64,000 bases of DNA from Peptacetobacter sp900550335. GTDB taxonomy: Bacteria > Bacillota > Clostridia > Peptostreptococcales > Peptostreptococcaceae. The stretch's first letter is position 1, and every line of letters starts with the position of its first letter. Of the stretch, positions 34,638-42,338 are shown piece after piece. The DNA lies in contig NZ_CP180001.1 in the NCBI RefSeq assembly GCF_047528295.1, forward strand, positions 1,178,001 to 1,242,000, written 5' to 3'. The notes beneath the pieces are model-generated. The model worked only from the letters and a program-made list of their open reading frames with translations. It had not been told where the DNA came from and searched no databases. Both the position numbers and the translations under genes were made by a program.

Positions 34638-34784
34638 AGTAGAAGGACAAGAGATATAAAGGCTCTCGCTCCAGGCTTCAGCGCCCCACACTGTTAGAGT
34701 AATACATTTAGCAGTTGTGGGGTGCTTGCAGTATTGTCGCATACGAGCCTTTATATCTCTTGTCCTAAGTTTGTAAATTTGATG
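34624..34784 (+). repeat. Core-centred giant palindrome, copy 7 (after mscL)
   Basis: Core CTCCAGGCTTC 34669-34679 and GCAGTATTGTCG 34728-34739 around AGCGCCCCAC/GTGGGGTGCT (34680-34689, 34717-34726) with loop GTAATACATTT (34699-34709). Arms are 45 bases each: 21 bases (34645-34665 and 34745-34765) are perfectly complementary, and CATCAAATTTA at 34624-34634, the end of mscL, is matched by TAAATTTGATG at 34774-34784. Inner hairpin is nearly identical to copy 1 while arms are unrelated. Confidence 0.92.
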
Positions 34785-34813
34785 ATACGGTAAAAAATAT
34801 ATTGTAATAAAGT

Positions 34814-36241
34814 TTATCTTACGTATATCGGTTTTATAAAGTAGTCTGTAGATCCTTTTAAAAGGGATCTATTTTTTTTGTAGTAAATTGTGTTGTATAT
34901 GTCTGTGCATTTTATGTCGTTTTCTATTAGGAATTTAAATTTTTCATCGTCCATGAAGTGTTCTATTTCTGAGAATTTGTTTATTATTTTTATTTCAGAT
35001 GATTTTTTTATTTCTCTTATGATTTCTCTACCTTTTGAGTTAAATGCTAAGATTCTTACATAAGGTATAGTGTCTATTTTTTTTGCAAATTCCATCTCTT
35101 CTTTTGTAACGCCTAAAAGTATGTTGTTTAGGCATCTTTTTATTCTTGTCATTGTATATCTTTTAGATTTTATTAGATTCAATAAATCATCATAATTTTT
35201 TGCTACAAGTGCAGATTTGAATATTTTATTTTCTATTCCCTCAGAAATATCAAAATACGATTCTAAATTCTTTTTATCTCTAATTATAGTTGATATAAGT
35301 GTTTCAAAAAAGTACTCAGGATACATCGGGAAGAATCCTTTTTCTATATTTGAGGTAATCATATTTAAAGTGGATTCGGGGATTGAATTAGTTATATCAG
35401 CACAATTTTTTATTTTTTTGATTAGATTATTTATATATTCTAAATTATTTATCTCTAAACTAGAGGAATCTTCATTAGATATTATTTCATGTAGTTTTTT
35501 TCTTACAGCAGTTGCAGAATTTATGTTTCCAGATATTTCCTCAGAATTGTATTTAGACCGAATTCTTCCTATTGTAAAGGGCTTTATATTGCTTTTTAAT
35601 GATATTAGTTGCTTTATGTACTCAATTCCTAAAATATTGTTTGAAGAGCTTAAAATACTATTAAGTCTTTCCTCAGATAAATCCATATCTTTAAAATTAT
35701 TTTCAATTATAAAATCTTGAAAATTTATACAATCAACTTGAGAATTTATACAATCAACTTGGGGATTTATATATTCAATTTTAGAATTTATGTAGTCAAA
35801 TAAAGCTTTATTTCTAGCAGTTGGAAATAACATACCCTCGCTTAGATACAATGATAACTTTTCTTTAAACTCTTTAGGCTCTGAGCAGAGAATAGAGGCG
35901 ATAAGATAAAGTGCATCTATATTTCCTTCTTCACTTCCAAAGCAAATTGAATCCACACACCCCAAAGAATTTAAAAGAGAAACAGAGCCTTTAGCAAAAA
36001 GTTCTGCACTTTGTGATGCATATATTGAAGGTAGCTCTACAACCAAATCCACTCCTGACTCAACTGCGGCCTTTGCCCTAGAAAATTTATCAAATAAAGC
36101 AGGTTCTCCTCTTTGAATAAAATTCCCACTCATAACAGCGATTGAAGCATCGGCATTTGTTTTTTCTAAAGAATTTTGTAAATGATATGTATGACCGTTA
36201 TGAAACGGATTGTACTCGACAATTAGACCTGTTACATTCAT
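34814..36241 (-). CDS. tmcAL: TmcAL (YlbM), tRNA-Met cytidine acetate ligase-like protein
   Basis: 475 residues from ATG 36241 (AAGGAGT upstream); a start at 36337 would add 32 poorly conserved residues before the ribosome site. GLIVEYNPFHNGHTYHLQNS contains the HNGH nucleotidyltransferase motif; SGNFIQRGEPA follows. TmcAL forms N4-acetylcytidine at the wobble position of elongator tRNA-Met using acetate and ATP; adjacency to ackA (acetate kinase) is suggestive. Longer than usual because of an internal heptapeptide repeat at 35720-35803. Confidence 0.92.
   Translation of the reverse strand: MNVTGLIVEYNPFHNGHTYHLQNSLEKTNADASIAVMSGNFIQRGEPALFDKFSRAKAAVESGVDLVVELPSIYASQSAELFAKGSVSLLNSLGCVDSICFGSEEGNIDALYLIASILCSEPKEFKEKLSLYLSEGMLFPTARNKALFDYINSKIEYINPQVDCINSQVDCINFQDFIIENNFKDMDLSEERLNSILSSSNNILGIEYIKQLISLKSNIKPFTIGRIRSKYNSEEISGNINSATAVRKKLHEIISNEDSSSLEINNLEYINNLIKKIKNCADITNSIPESTLNMITSNIEKGFFPMYPEYFFETLISTIIRDKKNLESYFDISEGIENKIFKSALVAKNYDDLLNLIKSKRYTMTRIKRCLNNILLGVTKEEMEFAKKIDTIPYVRILAFNSKGREIIREIKKSSEIKIINKFSEIEHFMDDEKFKFLIENDIKCTDIYNTIYYKKNRSLLKGSTDYFIKPIYVR
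35720..35803 (-). repeat. Four tandem 21-base repeats inside tmcAL
   Basis: Units read about AGAATTTATACAATCAACTT on the plus strand and encode seven-residue units of the type V-D-C-I-N-S-Q. The two central copies are nearly identical; outer ones have diverged. In-frame expansion, so length may vary among strains. Confidence 0.85.
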
Positions 36242-36448
36242 AAAAATTAAACTCCTTTTCAAAAAATTTCTACTAATAAAAAAAGTATAACTCATGTGAA
36301 TGAAATAAAAAAGGAAAAAGACTTTAAATTTACGCAAAAAAATGATATATTAGTAATGTTAATTCGGTTTTTATATAAGTAAAAGTTGTAGTATATTTAG
36401 ATAAATATTGCAACATAAAAAGACAATAAATTTCTGGAGGGATAAATA

Positions 36449-37645
36449 ATGAAAATATTAGTTTTAAACTGCGGTAGTTCATCATTAAAATATCAGTTAA
36501 TAGATATGGAAAATGAATCAGTTTTATGTAAAGGTTTAGTTGAAAGAATAGGAATAGAAGGTTCTGTTCTTAAACATGAAAAAGAAGGTTTAGCAGACAA
36601 ATATGTTGTTGAACAGCCAATGAAAGACCACAAAGATGCTATACAGCTTGTATTAGACGCTGTTGCTGACGAAAAAGTTGGAGCAGTTAAAGATATGAAA
36701 GAAATAGATGCAGTAGGTCACAGAGTTGTTCATGGTGGAGAAAAATTCGCATCTTCAGCAGTAATAACACCAGAAGTAGAAGAAGCTTTAAAAGAATGTA
36801 TAGACTTAGCTCCTCTACACAACCCAGCAAACTTAATGGGAATAGATGCTTGTAGAGCAATATTACCAGATGTTCCAATGGTAGGTGTATTCGATACAGC
36901 TTTCCATCAGACAATGCCTAAATCATCATTCTTATATGGACTTCCATACGAATTATATACTAAATACGGAGTAAGAAGATACGGATTCCACGGTACTTCT
37001 CACAACTACGTATCTAAGAGAGCAGCAGAAATGCTAGGAAAAGATATAAAAGACCTTAAAATAGTAACTTGCCACTTAGGAAACGGTGCTTCTATAGCAG
37101 CTGTAGATGGTGGAAAATGTGTAGATACTTCTATGGGATTCACTCCACTTGAAGGTTTAATAATGGGAACTAGATGTGGTGACATAGACCCAGCTATATT
37201 ACCATTCTTAATGAGAAAAGAAGGATTAGACGCAGATGGTCTTGATAAATTAATGAACAAAGAATCTGGTGTATACGGAATGACTGGTATATCTTCAGAC
37301 TTCAGAGATATAGAATCAGCAGCTAACGAAGGAAATGAATTAGCTCAGGCTACTTTAGATGCTTATGTTAAAAAAGTTCAGAAATACATAGGATCTTACG
37401 CAGCAGAAATGAACGGATTAGATGCAGTTGTATTCACAGCTGGTGTTGGTGAAAACGGAATAGGAATAAGAGCTGAAATAGCTTCTAACATGGAATTCTT
37501 AGGAATGAAATTAGATGCAGAAGCTAACAACGTTAGAGGAAAAGAAACTGTAATATCTACAGAAGACTCTAAAGTTAAAATGTTATTAATACCAACTAAC
37601 GAAGAATTAATGATAGCTAGAGATACTTTAGCATTAGTAAAATAG
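36449..37645 (+). CDS. ackA: Acetate kinase
   Basis: 398 residues, complete ASKHA-fold kinase. VLNCGSSSLKYQLI at the N-terminus, GHRVVHGGEKF, FDTAFHQTMP, RRYGFHGTSH and VFTAGVGENG. Makes ATP from acetyl phosphate in fermentation. Six of six Gln codons are CAG and codon use is highly biased, indicating strong expression. pta is not adjacent. Ribosome site GGAGGGAT. Confidence 0.98.
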   Translation: MKILVLNCGSSSLKYQLIDMENESVLCKGLVERIGIEGSVLKHEKEGLADKYVVEQPMKDHKDAIQLVLDAVADEKVGAVKDMKEIDAVGHRVVHGGEKFASSAVITPEVEEALKECIDLAPLHNPANLMGIDACRAILPDVPMVGVFDTAFHQTMPKSSFLYGLPYELYTKYGVRRYGFHGTSHNYVSKRAAEMLGKDIKDLKIVTCHLGNGASIAAVDGGKCVDTSMGFTPLEGLIMGTRCGDIDPAILPFLMRKEGLDADGLDKLMNKESGVYGMTGISSDFRDIESAANEGNELAQATLDAYVKKVQKYIGSYAAEMNGLDAVVFTAGVGENGIGIRAEIASNMEFLGMKLDAEANNVRGKETVISTEDSKVKMLLIPTNEELMIARDTLALVK

Positions 37646-37736
37646 TTATTATTAGTCGATTGATTAGTAAAAGCGGCTATTTAGGAGCCTAAATACATAA
37701 ATTTTAAACAAAATTTTACCTATCAAGTAAAAATAC

Positions 37737-37765
37737 TTGACAAACAAATTTATGATTTGTATAAT
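37737..37765 (+). promoter_or_regulatory. Promoter of yceD-rpmF
   Basis: TTGACA (37737-37742), 17 bases, TATAAT (37760-37765): a perfect sigma-A consensus, 30 bases before the start. Confidence 0.92.
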
Positions 37766-37794
37766 AATTAGGTAAATGCAAAGAGGTGAGCTTT

Positions 37795-38328
37795 ATGATA
37801 ATTAATGTCGACAAACTACGCGGAAAAGAAATTGATAAAATTGACTTGAATTTTTGCGAAGAAATTGATACTATTAGTTACTGTGATGAAAAATATAAAT
37901 TGGCTTCACCTATTGAGGTTACGGGAAAAATAACTCGTAACGGTAAAGAACTGTATATAAATTCAGATGTTAAGATGACTGTTGTGGACAGATGTTCAAG
38001 ATGTCTTGAAGAAGTTGAGCTTCCTTTAGAGTTCAATATACAGGGATTTATAGTGCAGGAGAACAATTATACTGAGGATGAATATGAAGAATTCGATGCA
38101 TTTATTGTAGAGGACTATGAAAATGTAGACCTTTTAGAAATAATAGCTCAGAATTTAGAGTTTAATATGCCTCATAAAGTTCTTTGTGGTGAAGATTGTA
38201 AGGGTCTTTGCCCAGGATGTGGAGCAAACCTTAATAAAGAGGATTGCAGATGCAGCGAAAAGATAAATGACGAGGATAATATTGATCCACGTTTTGCTAA
38301 ATTAAAAGAATTACTGAAAAATGAATAA
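37795..38328 (+). CDS. yceD: YceD/DUF177-family protein
   Basis: 177 residues from ATG 37795 (AGAGGTGA upstream; GTG 37786 is inside it). DUF177 features: RCSRCLEEVELPLE, an acidic middle and a C-terminal CGEDCKGLCPGCGANLN zinc-type cysteine cluster. Required for 23S rRNA accumulation in some bacteria and plants; always next to rpmF, 16 bases apart here. Confidence 0.92.
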   Translation: MIINVDKLRGKEIDKIDLNFCEEIDTISYCDEKYKLASPIEVTGKITRNGKELYINSDVKMTVVDRCSRCLEEVELPLEFNIQGFIVQENNYTEDEYEEFDAFIVEDYENVDLLEIIAQNLEFNMPHKVLCGEDCKGLCPGCGANLNKEDCRCSEKINDEDNIDPRFAKLKELLKNE

Positions 38329-38344
38329 AGAGGAGGTGTCCTAA

Positions 38345-38521
38345 ATGGCAGTACCAAAGAGAAAAACTTCTAAATCAAAAAGAGATATGAGAAGAGCAGC
38401 TAACTCAAAAATGGTTGCACCAGGTTTCGTAGAATGCCCACAGTGTCATGAACCAAAATTACCACACAGAGTTTGCCCTGATTGTGGATATTACAAAGGT
38501 AAAGAAATCGTAGAAAAATAA
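38345..38521 (+). CDS. rpmF: Ribosomal protein bL32
   Basis: 58 residues: MAVPKRKTSKSKRDMRRA at the start and a zinc-binding FVECPQCHEPKLPHRVCPDCGYY (two CxxC). Ribosome site AGGAGGTG. The yceD-rpmF-fap/fab order is widely conserved. Confidence 0.97.
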   Translation: MAVPKRKTSKSKRDMRRAANSKMVAPGFVECPQCHEPKLPHRVCPDCGYYKGKEIVEK

Positions 38522-38542
38522 TAAGTTTACAAATAGAAAAAA

Positions 38543-38571
38543 GCATGTAGAGTAATCTACATGTTTTTTTT
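38543..38571 (+). terminator. Terminator after rpmF
   Basis: CATGTAGA pairs with TCTACATG, followed by T8. Confidence 0.9.
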
Positions 38572-38588
38572 ATGCATTTTGTTCATTT

Positions 38589-38624
38589 TTTTGTACTTGG
38601 TCTTAATTTGTGGTAATGTATAAT
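38589..38624 (+). promoter_or_regulatory. FapR operator 1 overlapping an upstream promoter
   Basis: TTTGTACTTGGTCTTAATTT (about 38589-38608) closely matches the FapR box TTAGTACCTRGTCTTAATT. A TATAAT lies at 38619-38624 with a TTGGTC-type -35 inside the box, so repressor binding would cover the -35 region. Confidence 0.8.
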
Positions 38625-38699
38625 TAGGATAATTTTTGTTCAAAATGCTAAGGATATTTTTTTCTAGGGGTAAATAGAAAAAAAGTGAAAAATTAAGTG

Positions 38700-38728
38700 T
38701 TGAAAAAAATGAGCATATAATATATACT
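38700..38728 (+). promoter_or_regulatory. Main fapR promoter
   Basis: TTGAAA (38700-38705), 17 bases, TATACT (38723-38728); predicted start of transcription falls at the second FapR operator. Confidence 0.75.
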
Positions 38729-38731
38729 ACT

Positions 38732-38750
38732 ATTAGTAGCTGGTCATAAA
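38732..38750 (+). promoter_or_regulatory. FapR operator 2
   Basis: ATTAGTAGCTGGTCATAAA, differing at two main positions from the FapR consensus, just downstream of the -10 box, 25 bases before fapR. Binding would block initiation; malonyl-CoA relieves repression in this family. Confidence 0.82.
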
Positions 38751-38775
38751 ACTGGCTATAAATTTTGGAGGTAAC

Positions 38776-39333
38776 ATGAAAAAGAGAAGTAAAGTTCAGA
38801 GACAGAAGGAACTTGTCGATATGTTAAAGACAGATCCGTTCTACACAGACGAAGAACTTGCGGAAGTATTCAGTGTCAGTGTACAGACTATCAGGCTAGA
38901 CCGTATGAGTCTGAATATTCCAGAACTCAGAGAAAGAGTTAAAAACATAGCTGAATCACAGAGCACAAAGGTAAGAACCTTAGGTATGAAAGAGATAACA
39001 GGAGAAATAATAGACATATCTGTAGGTGAGCTTGGAATTTCGATGCTAGAAGTGAATGAGGATATGATTTACTCTAAGACTGGAACTTTAAAAGATGCGT
39101 ATATATTCTCGCTTGCGGAATCGCTAGCGATGGCGATAATAGATACGCCTAAAGTAATAATGAGAGTTGCAAATATAAAATGTATAAAATTTGTTGAGAA
39201 AGGTGATAGACTAATAGCAAAGGCTGAAATTTATAGAAATGTCGACAAAAAGCACTATGTTAAAGTCGTAATCAACAACAAGAAGCAGGAACAGATTTTT
39301 AGAGGCAAATTTATATTTGAAGAAATGGAATAG
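38776..39333 (+). CDS. fapR: FapR, malonyl-CoA-responsive repressor of lipid synthesis
   Basis: 185 residues. N-terminal helix-turn-helix (RQKELVDMLKTDPFYTDEELAEVFSVSVQTIRLDR) and C-terminal hot-dog effector domain with KDAYIFSLAESLAMAII, ligand pocket residues expected there. Represses the fap regulon including itself, plsX and fab genes, fitting the two operators upstream. GGAGGTAAC ribosome site; 12 bases before plsX. Confidence 0.96.
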   Translation: MKKRSKVQRQKELVDMLKTDPFYTDEELAEVFSVSVQTIRLDRMSLNIPELRERVKNIAESQSTKVRTLGMKEITGEIIDISVGELGISMLEVNEDMIYSKTGTLKDAYIFSLAESLAMAIIDTPKVIMRVANIKCIKFVEKGDRLIAKAEIYRNVDKKHYVKVVINNKKQEQIFRGKFIFEEME

Positions 39334-39345
39334 GAGGAATTTAAT

Positions 39346-40380
39346 ATGAGAATAGCTTTAGATGGAATGGGTGGAGACAACGCTCCAATATCAAATGTTA
39401 AAGGGGCAGTCGATGCCATAAATGAATACAAAAATGTAGAATTAATTGTTACAGGAGATAAAGAAATTCTTGAAAAAGAATTTGCAAAATATGAGTTTGA
39501 TAAAAATAGACTTGAAATAATACACACAACAGAAGTAGTTGAAAATGAAGACAAACCTGTAAAGGCTATAAGAAGCAAGAAAGATTCTTCAATGGTAGTA
39601 GCTTTAAGAATGGTTAAAGAAGGTAAAGCAGAGGCTGTTGTTTCAGCAGGAAACACAGGTGCACTTCTTGCTGGTGGACTTTTCGTAGTAGGAAGAATAA
39701 AAGGAATAGACAGACCTTGTCTTTGTCCAGCAATTCCTAATGTAGAAAAGGGAATGACAATAATAGCAGATGGTGGTGCTAATGCCGACTGTAAACCAAG
39801 AAACTTAGTTGAATTTGCTGCAATGTCTGATATATACTCTAAAAAAGTTTTAGGAATAGAAAAACCAAGAGTAGCTATAGCAAATGTTGGAGCAGAAGAA
39901 GGTAAAGGTAACGACTTAGTTAAAAAATCATACGAAGAATTAAAAGGGCTTGATTTAAACTTTATAGGAAATATAGAAGCCAGAGATGTTATAAATAATA
40001 AAACAGACATCATAGTTTGTGATGGATTTACTGGAAATATACTTCTAAAATCCGCTGAAGGTATCGCTCTTTCACTTATGGGATTGATAAAAGAAACTCT
40101 TATGTCTAGCACAAAAGGAAAGCTCGGAGCTCTTTTAATAAAAGACGATCTTAGAAAATTAAAAGCCTATATGGATTATTCAGAATACGGTGGAGCACCT
40201 CTACTAGGAGTTAAAGGTGGAGTAATAAAAGCTCACGGAAGTTCTGATGCTAAAGCAATAAAAAATGCTATAAGACAGGCTATTAAATTTGCTGAAGGAA
40301 ATGTTGTTGAAGATATAAAACAATTTATAGACGAATACAGCAAAAGAGAGAAAGAAGAAGCCAGCGGTGATGAAGAATAA
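39346..40380 (+). CDS. plsX: PlsX, phosphate acyltransferase
   Basis: 344 residues. MRIALDGMGGDNAP start, VVSAGNTGALLAGG, and ADGGANADCKP. Makes acyl-phosphate from acyl-ACP for PlsY; also receives acyl-phosphate from FakA/FakB. AGGAGGA ribosome site; second gene of the FapR operon. Confidence 0.97.
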   Translation: MRIALDGMGGDNAPISNVKGAVDAINEYKNVELIVTGDKEILEKEFAKYEFDKNRLEIIHTTEVVENEDKPVKAIRSKKDSSMVVALRMVKEGKAEAVVSAGNTGALLAGGLFVVGRIKGIDRPCLCPAIPNVEKGMTIIADGGANADCKPRNLVEFAAMSDIYSKKVLGIEKPRVAIANVGAEEGKGNDLVKKSYEELKGLDLNFIGNIEARDVINNKTDIIVCDGFTGNILLKSAEGIALSLMGLIKETLMSSTKGKLGALLIKDDLRKLKAYMDYSEYGGAPLLGVKGGVIKAHGSSDAKAIKNAIRQAIKFAEGNVVEDIKQFIDEYSKREKEEASGDEE

Positions 40381-40404
40381 AATCACTATGGGAGAATAGA
40401 AAAT

Positions 40405-41391
40405 ATGGATATAAAAGCAGGTATTATAGGAGTTGGGAGCTATGTTCCAGAAAATATAGTAACCAACTTCGATTTAGAAAAGATAATGGACACGTCAGAT
40501 GAATGGATAAAGACGAGAACAGGAATATCTGAAAGAAGAAAGGTTGCTGAAAATGAAGCTACATCTGATATTGCATCAAAAGCTGCACTTAAAGCATTAG
40601 AATGTGCAAAAATTGAGCCTAAAGATGTAGATATGATAATTCTTGCAACTATTACTCCTGATAGTCCTCTTCCAGCTACTGCTTGTATTGTTCAGGAAAA
40701 TATTGGAGCAGTAAATGCCGCTGCATTTGATTTAGCAGCTGCTTGTTCTGGTTTTTTATATGCTATGAATATAGCTAAGCGGTTTGTAGAATCTGGAGCA
40801 TATAAAAATGTACTGATAATAGGAGCAGAAGCTTTATCTAGTGTTATAAATTACGACGATAGATCTACAGCAGTTCTATTTGGAGATGGAGCAGGTGCTG
40901 CTGTTATCTCGGCTGTAGAAGAAGGTGGTATCCTATCTATTACTAATGGTGCGGATGGTTCTGGTAAAGATTATCTTAAAATACCTGCTGGAGGATCCAG
41001 AATAAAAGCAGGTGAAGAAAGTGTTAGAAATAAGCTTCATACAGTTCAGATGGCAGGAAATGATGTGTTTAAGTTTGCTGTTAGAAAAATGGCTGATGAA
41101 TCAGTAAATGCTGTAGAAGCTGCAAATCTAACTCTTGAAGATATAGATTTTCTTATACCACATCAGGCGAACATAAGAATAATAGAGTCGTCGGCAAAAA
41201 GATTAAAATTAGAAAAAAATAAGGTATATGTAAATTTAACAAGATACGGAAATATGTCGTCTGCATCTGTTCCTGTTGCTATAGATGAGGCATTTAGAGA
41301 AGGAAAGGTTAAAAAAGGCGATAAAGTGGTTCTTGTTGGATTTGGTGGTGGTCTTACTTGGGGCGCTTCTGTTGTAGAGTGGAGTATATAG
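40405..41391 (+). CDS. fabH: FabH, beta-ketoacyl-ACP synthase III
   Basis: 328 residues with GSYVPENIVTN start, catalytic Cys in FDLAAACSGFLYA, His in PHQANIRII and Asn in GNMSSASVP. Condenses acetyl-CoA (or branched primer) with malonyl-ACP to begin fatty acid chains. Confidence 0.97.
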   Translation: MDIKAGIIGVGSYVPENIVTNFDLEKIMDTSDEWIKTRTGISERRKVAENEATSDIASKAALKALECAKIEPKDVDMIILATITPDSPLPATACIVQENIGAVNAAAFDLAAACSGFLYAMNIAKRFVESGAYKNVLIIGAEALSSVINYDDRSTAVLFGDGAGAAVISAVEEGGILSITNGADGSGKDYLKIPAGGSRIKAGEESVRNKLHTVQMAGNDVFKFAVRKMADESVNAVEAANLTLEDIDFLIPHQANIRIIESSAKRLKLEKNKVYVNLTRYGNMSSASVPVAIDEAFREGKVKKGDKVVLVGFGGGLTWGASVVEWSI

Positions 41392-41399
41392 GAGGATTT

Positions 41400-42326
41400 A
41401 TGAATAGAATCTGTGAAATACTAAATGTAAAATACCCTATAATCCAGGGTGGTATGGCTTGGGTAGCTGATTCAAATTTAGCTGCAGCTGTATCAAATGC
41501 CGGTGGATTTGGGATAATAGGTACTGGTAGTGCTACTGCCGATATAGTAAAAAAAGAAATAGATAATTGTAGAAGATTAACTGATAAGCCTTTTGGAGTA
41601 AATGTAATGTTAATGTCTCCAAATGCTGATGAGGTTATAGATTTAATAATAGAAGAAAAACCAGCAGGGATAACAACTGGTGCTGGAAATCCAGCTAAAT
41701 ACATGGATAGATTAAAAGAAGCTGGAATAAAAGTAATTCCTGTTGTTCCTACAGTAGCTTTAGCACAGAGAATGGAAAAATTAGGTGCAGATGCTGTAAT
41801 AGCTGAGGGAACAGAAGCAGGAGGACACATAGGAGAACTTACAACTATGGTATTAGTTCCTCAGGTTGCAGAAGCTTTAAGCATACCAGTTATAGCAGCT
41901 GGTGGTGTAGCAGACGGTAGAGGAATAGCTGCATCATTTGCATTAGGAGCAGAAGGAGTTCAGATTGGGACTAGATTTATATGCTCTGAAGAATGTAACA
42001 TACATCAAAATTATAAAGATGCAGTTTTAAAAGCTAAGGATAGAGATGCAGTTGTAACAGGTAGACCTACAGGACATCCTGTTAGAACATTAAAAAATAA
42101 ATTAGCTAAAAAATATTTAAAAATGGAAAAAGAAGGAGCATCTCCTGAAGAATTAGAAAAATTAGGAGCAGGTGCACTTAGATTAGCTGTTGTAGAAGGC
42201 GATAAAGATGGTGGATCATTTATGGCAGGACAGAGTGCAGCAATGGTTAGAGAAATCAAACCGTGCAAGGATATAGTAGAAGAAATCTCAAAACAGGCTT
42301 TAGATATAATGCCGGGAATATTTTAG
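41400..42326 (+). CDS. fabK: FabK, FMN-dependent enoyl-ACP reductase II
   Basis: 308 residues from ATG 41400 (AGGAGGAT upstream, 8 bases after fabH; the longer frame from 41358 runs back into fabH). Nitronate-monooxygenase-like TIM barrel: YPIIQGGMAWVAD, GGFGIIGTG, EGTEAGGHIGE and AAGGVADGRGIAAS. Replaces FabI in the last reduction step, which bears on triclosan sensitivity. Confidence 0.94.
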   Translation: MNRICEILNVKYPIIQGGMAWVADSNLAAAVSNAGGFGIIGTGSATADIVKKEIDNCRRLTDKPFGVNVMLMSPNADEVIDLIIEEKPAGITTGAGNPAKYMDRLKEAGIKVIPVVPTVALAQRMEKLGADAVIAEGTEAGGHIGELTTMVLVPQVAEALSIPVIAAGGVADGRGIAASFALGAEGVQIGTRFICSEECNIHQNYKDAVLKAKDRDAVVTGRPTGHPVRTLKNKLAKKYLKMEKEGASPEELEKLGAGALRLAVVEGDKDGGSFMAGQSAAMVREIKPCKDIVEEISKQALDIMPGIF

Positions 42327-42338
42327 GAGGGATTAGAT

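Noticed and set aside
5713..34784. Reading the core elements as integron attC sites or CRISPR repeats
   Set aside because: No GTT/RYYYAAC attC ends, no integrase context, no regular spacing, and copies are scattered over 29 kb.
39255..40112. 285-residue minus-strand ORF opposite fapR/plsX
   Set aside because: Fully overlaps plsX, which is certain; serine/proline-rich shadow translation without ribosome site.
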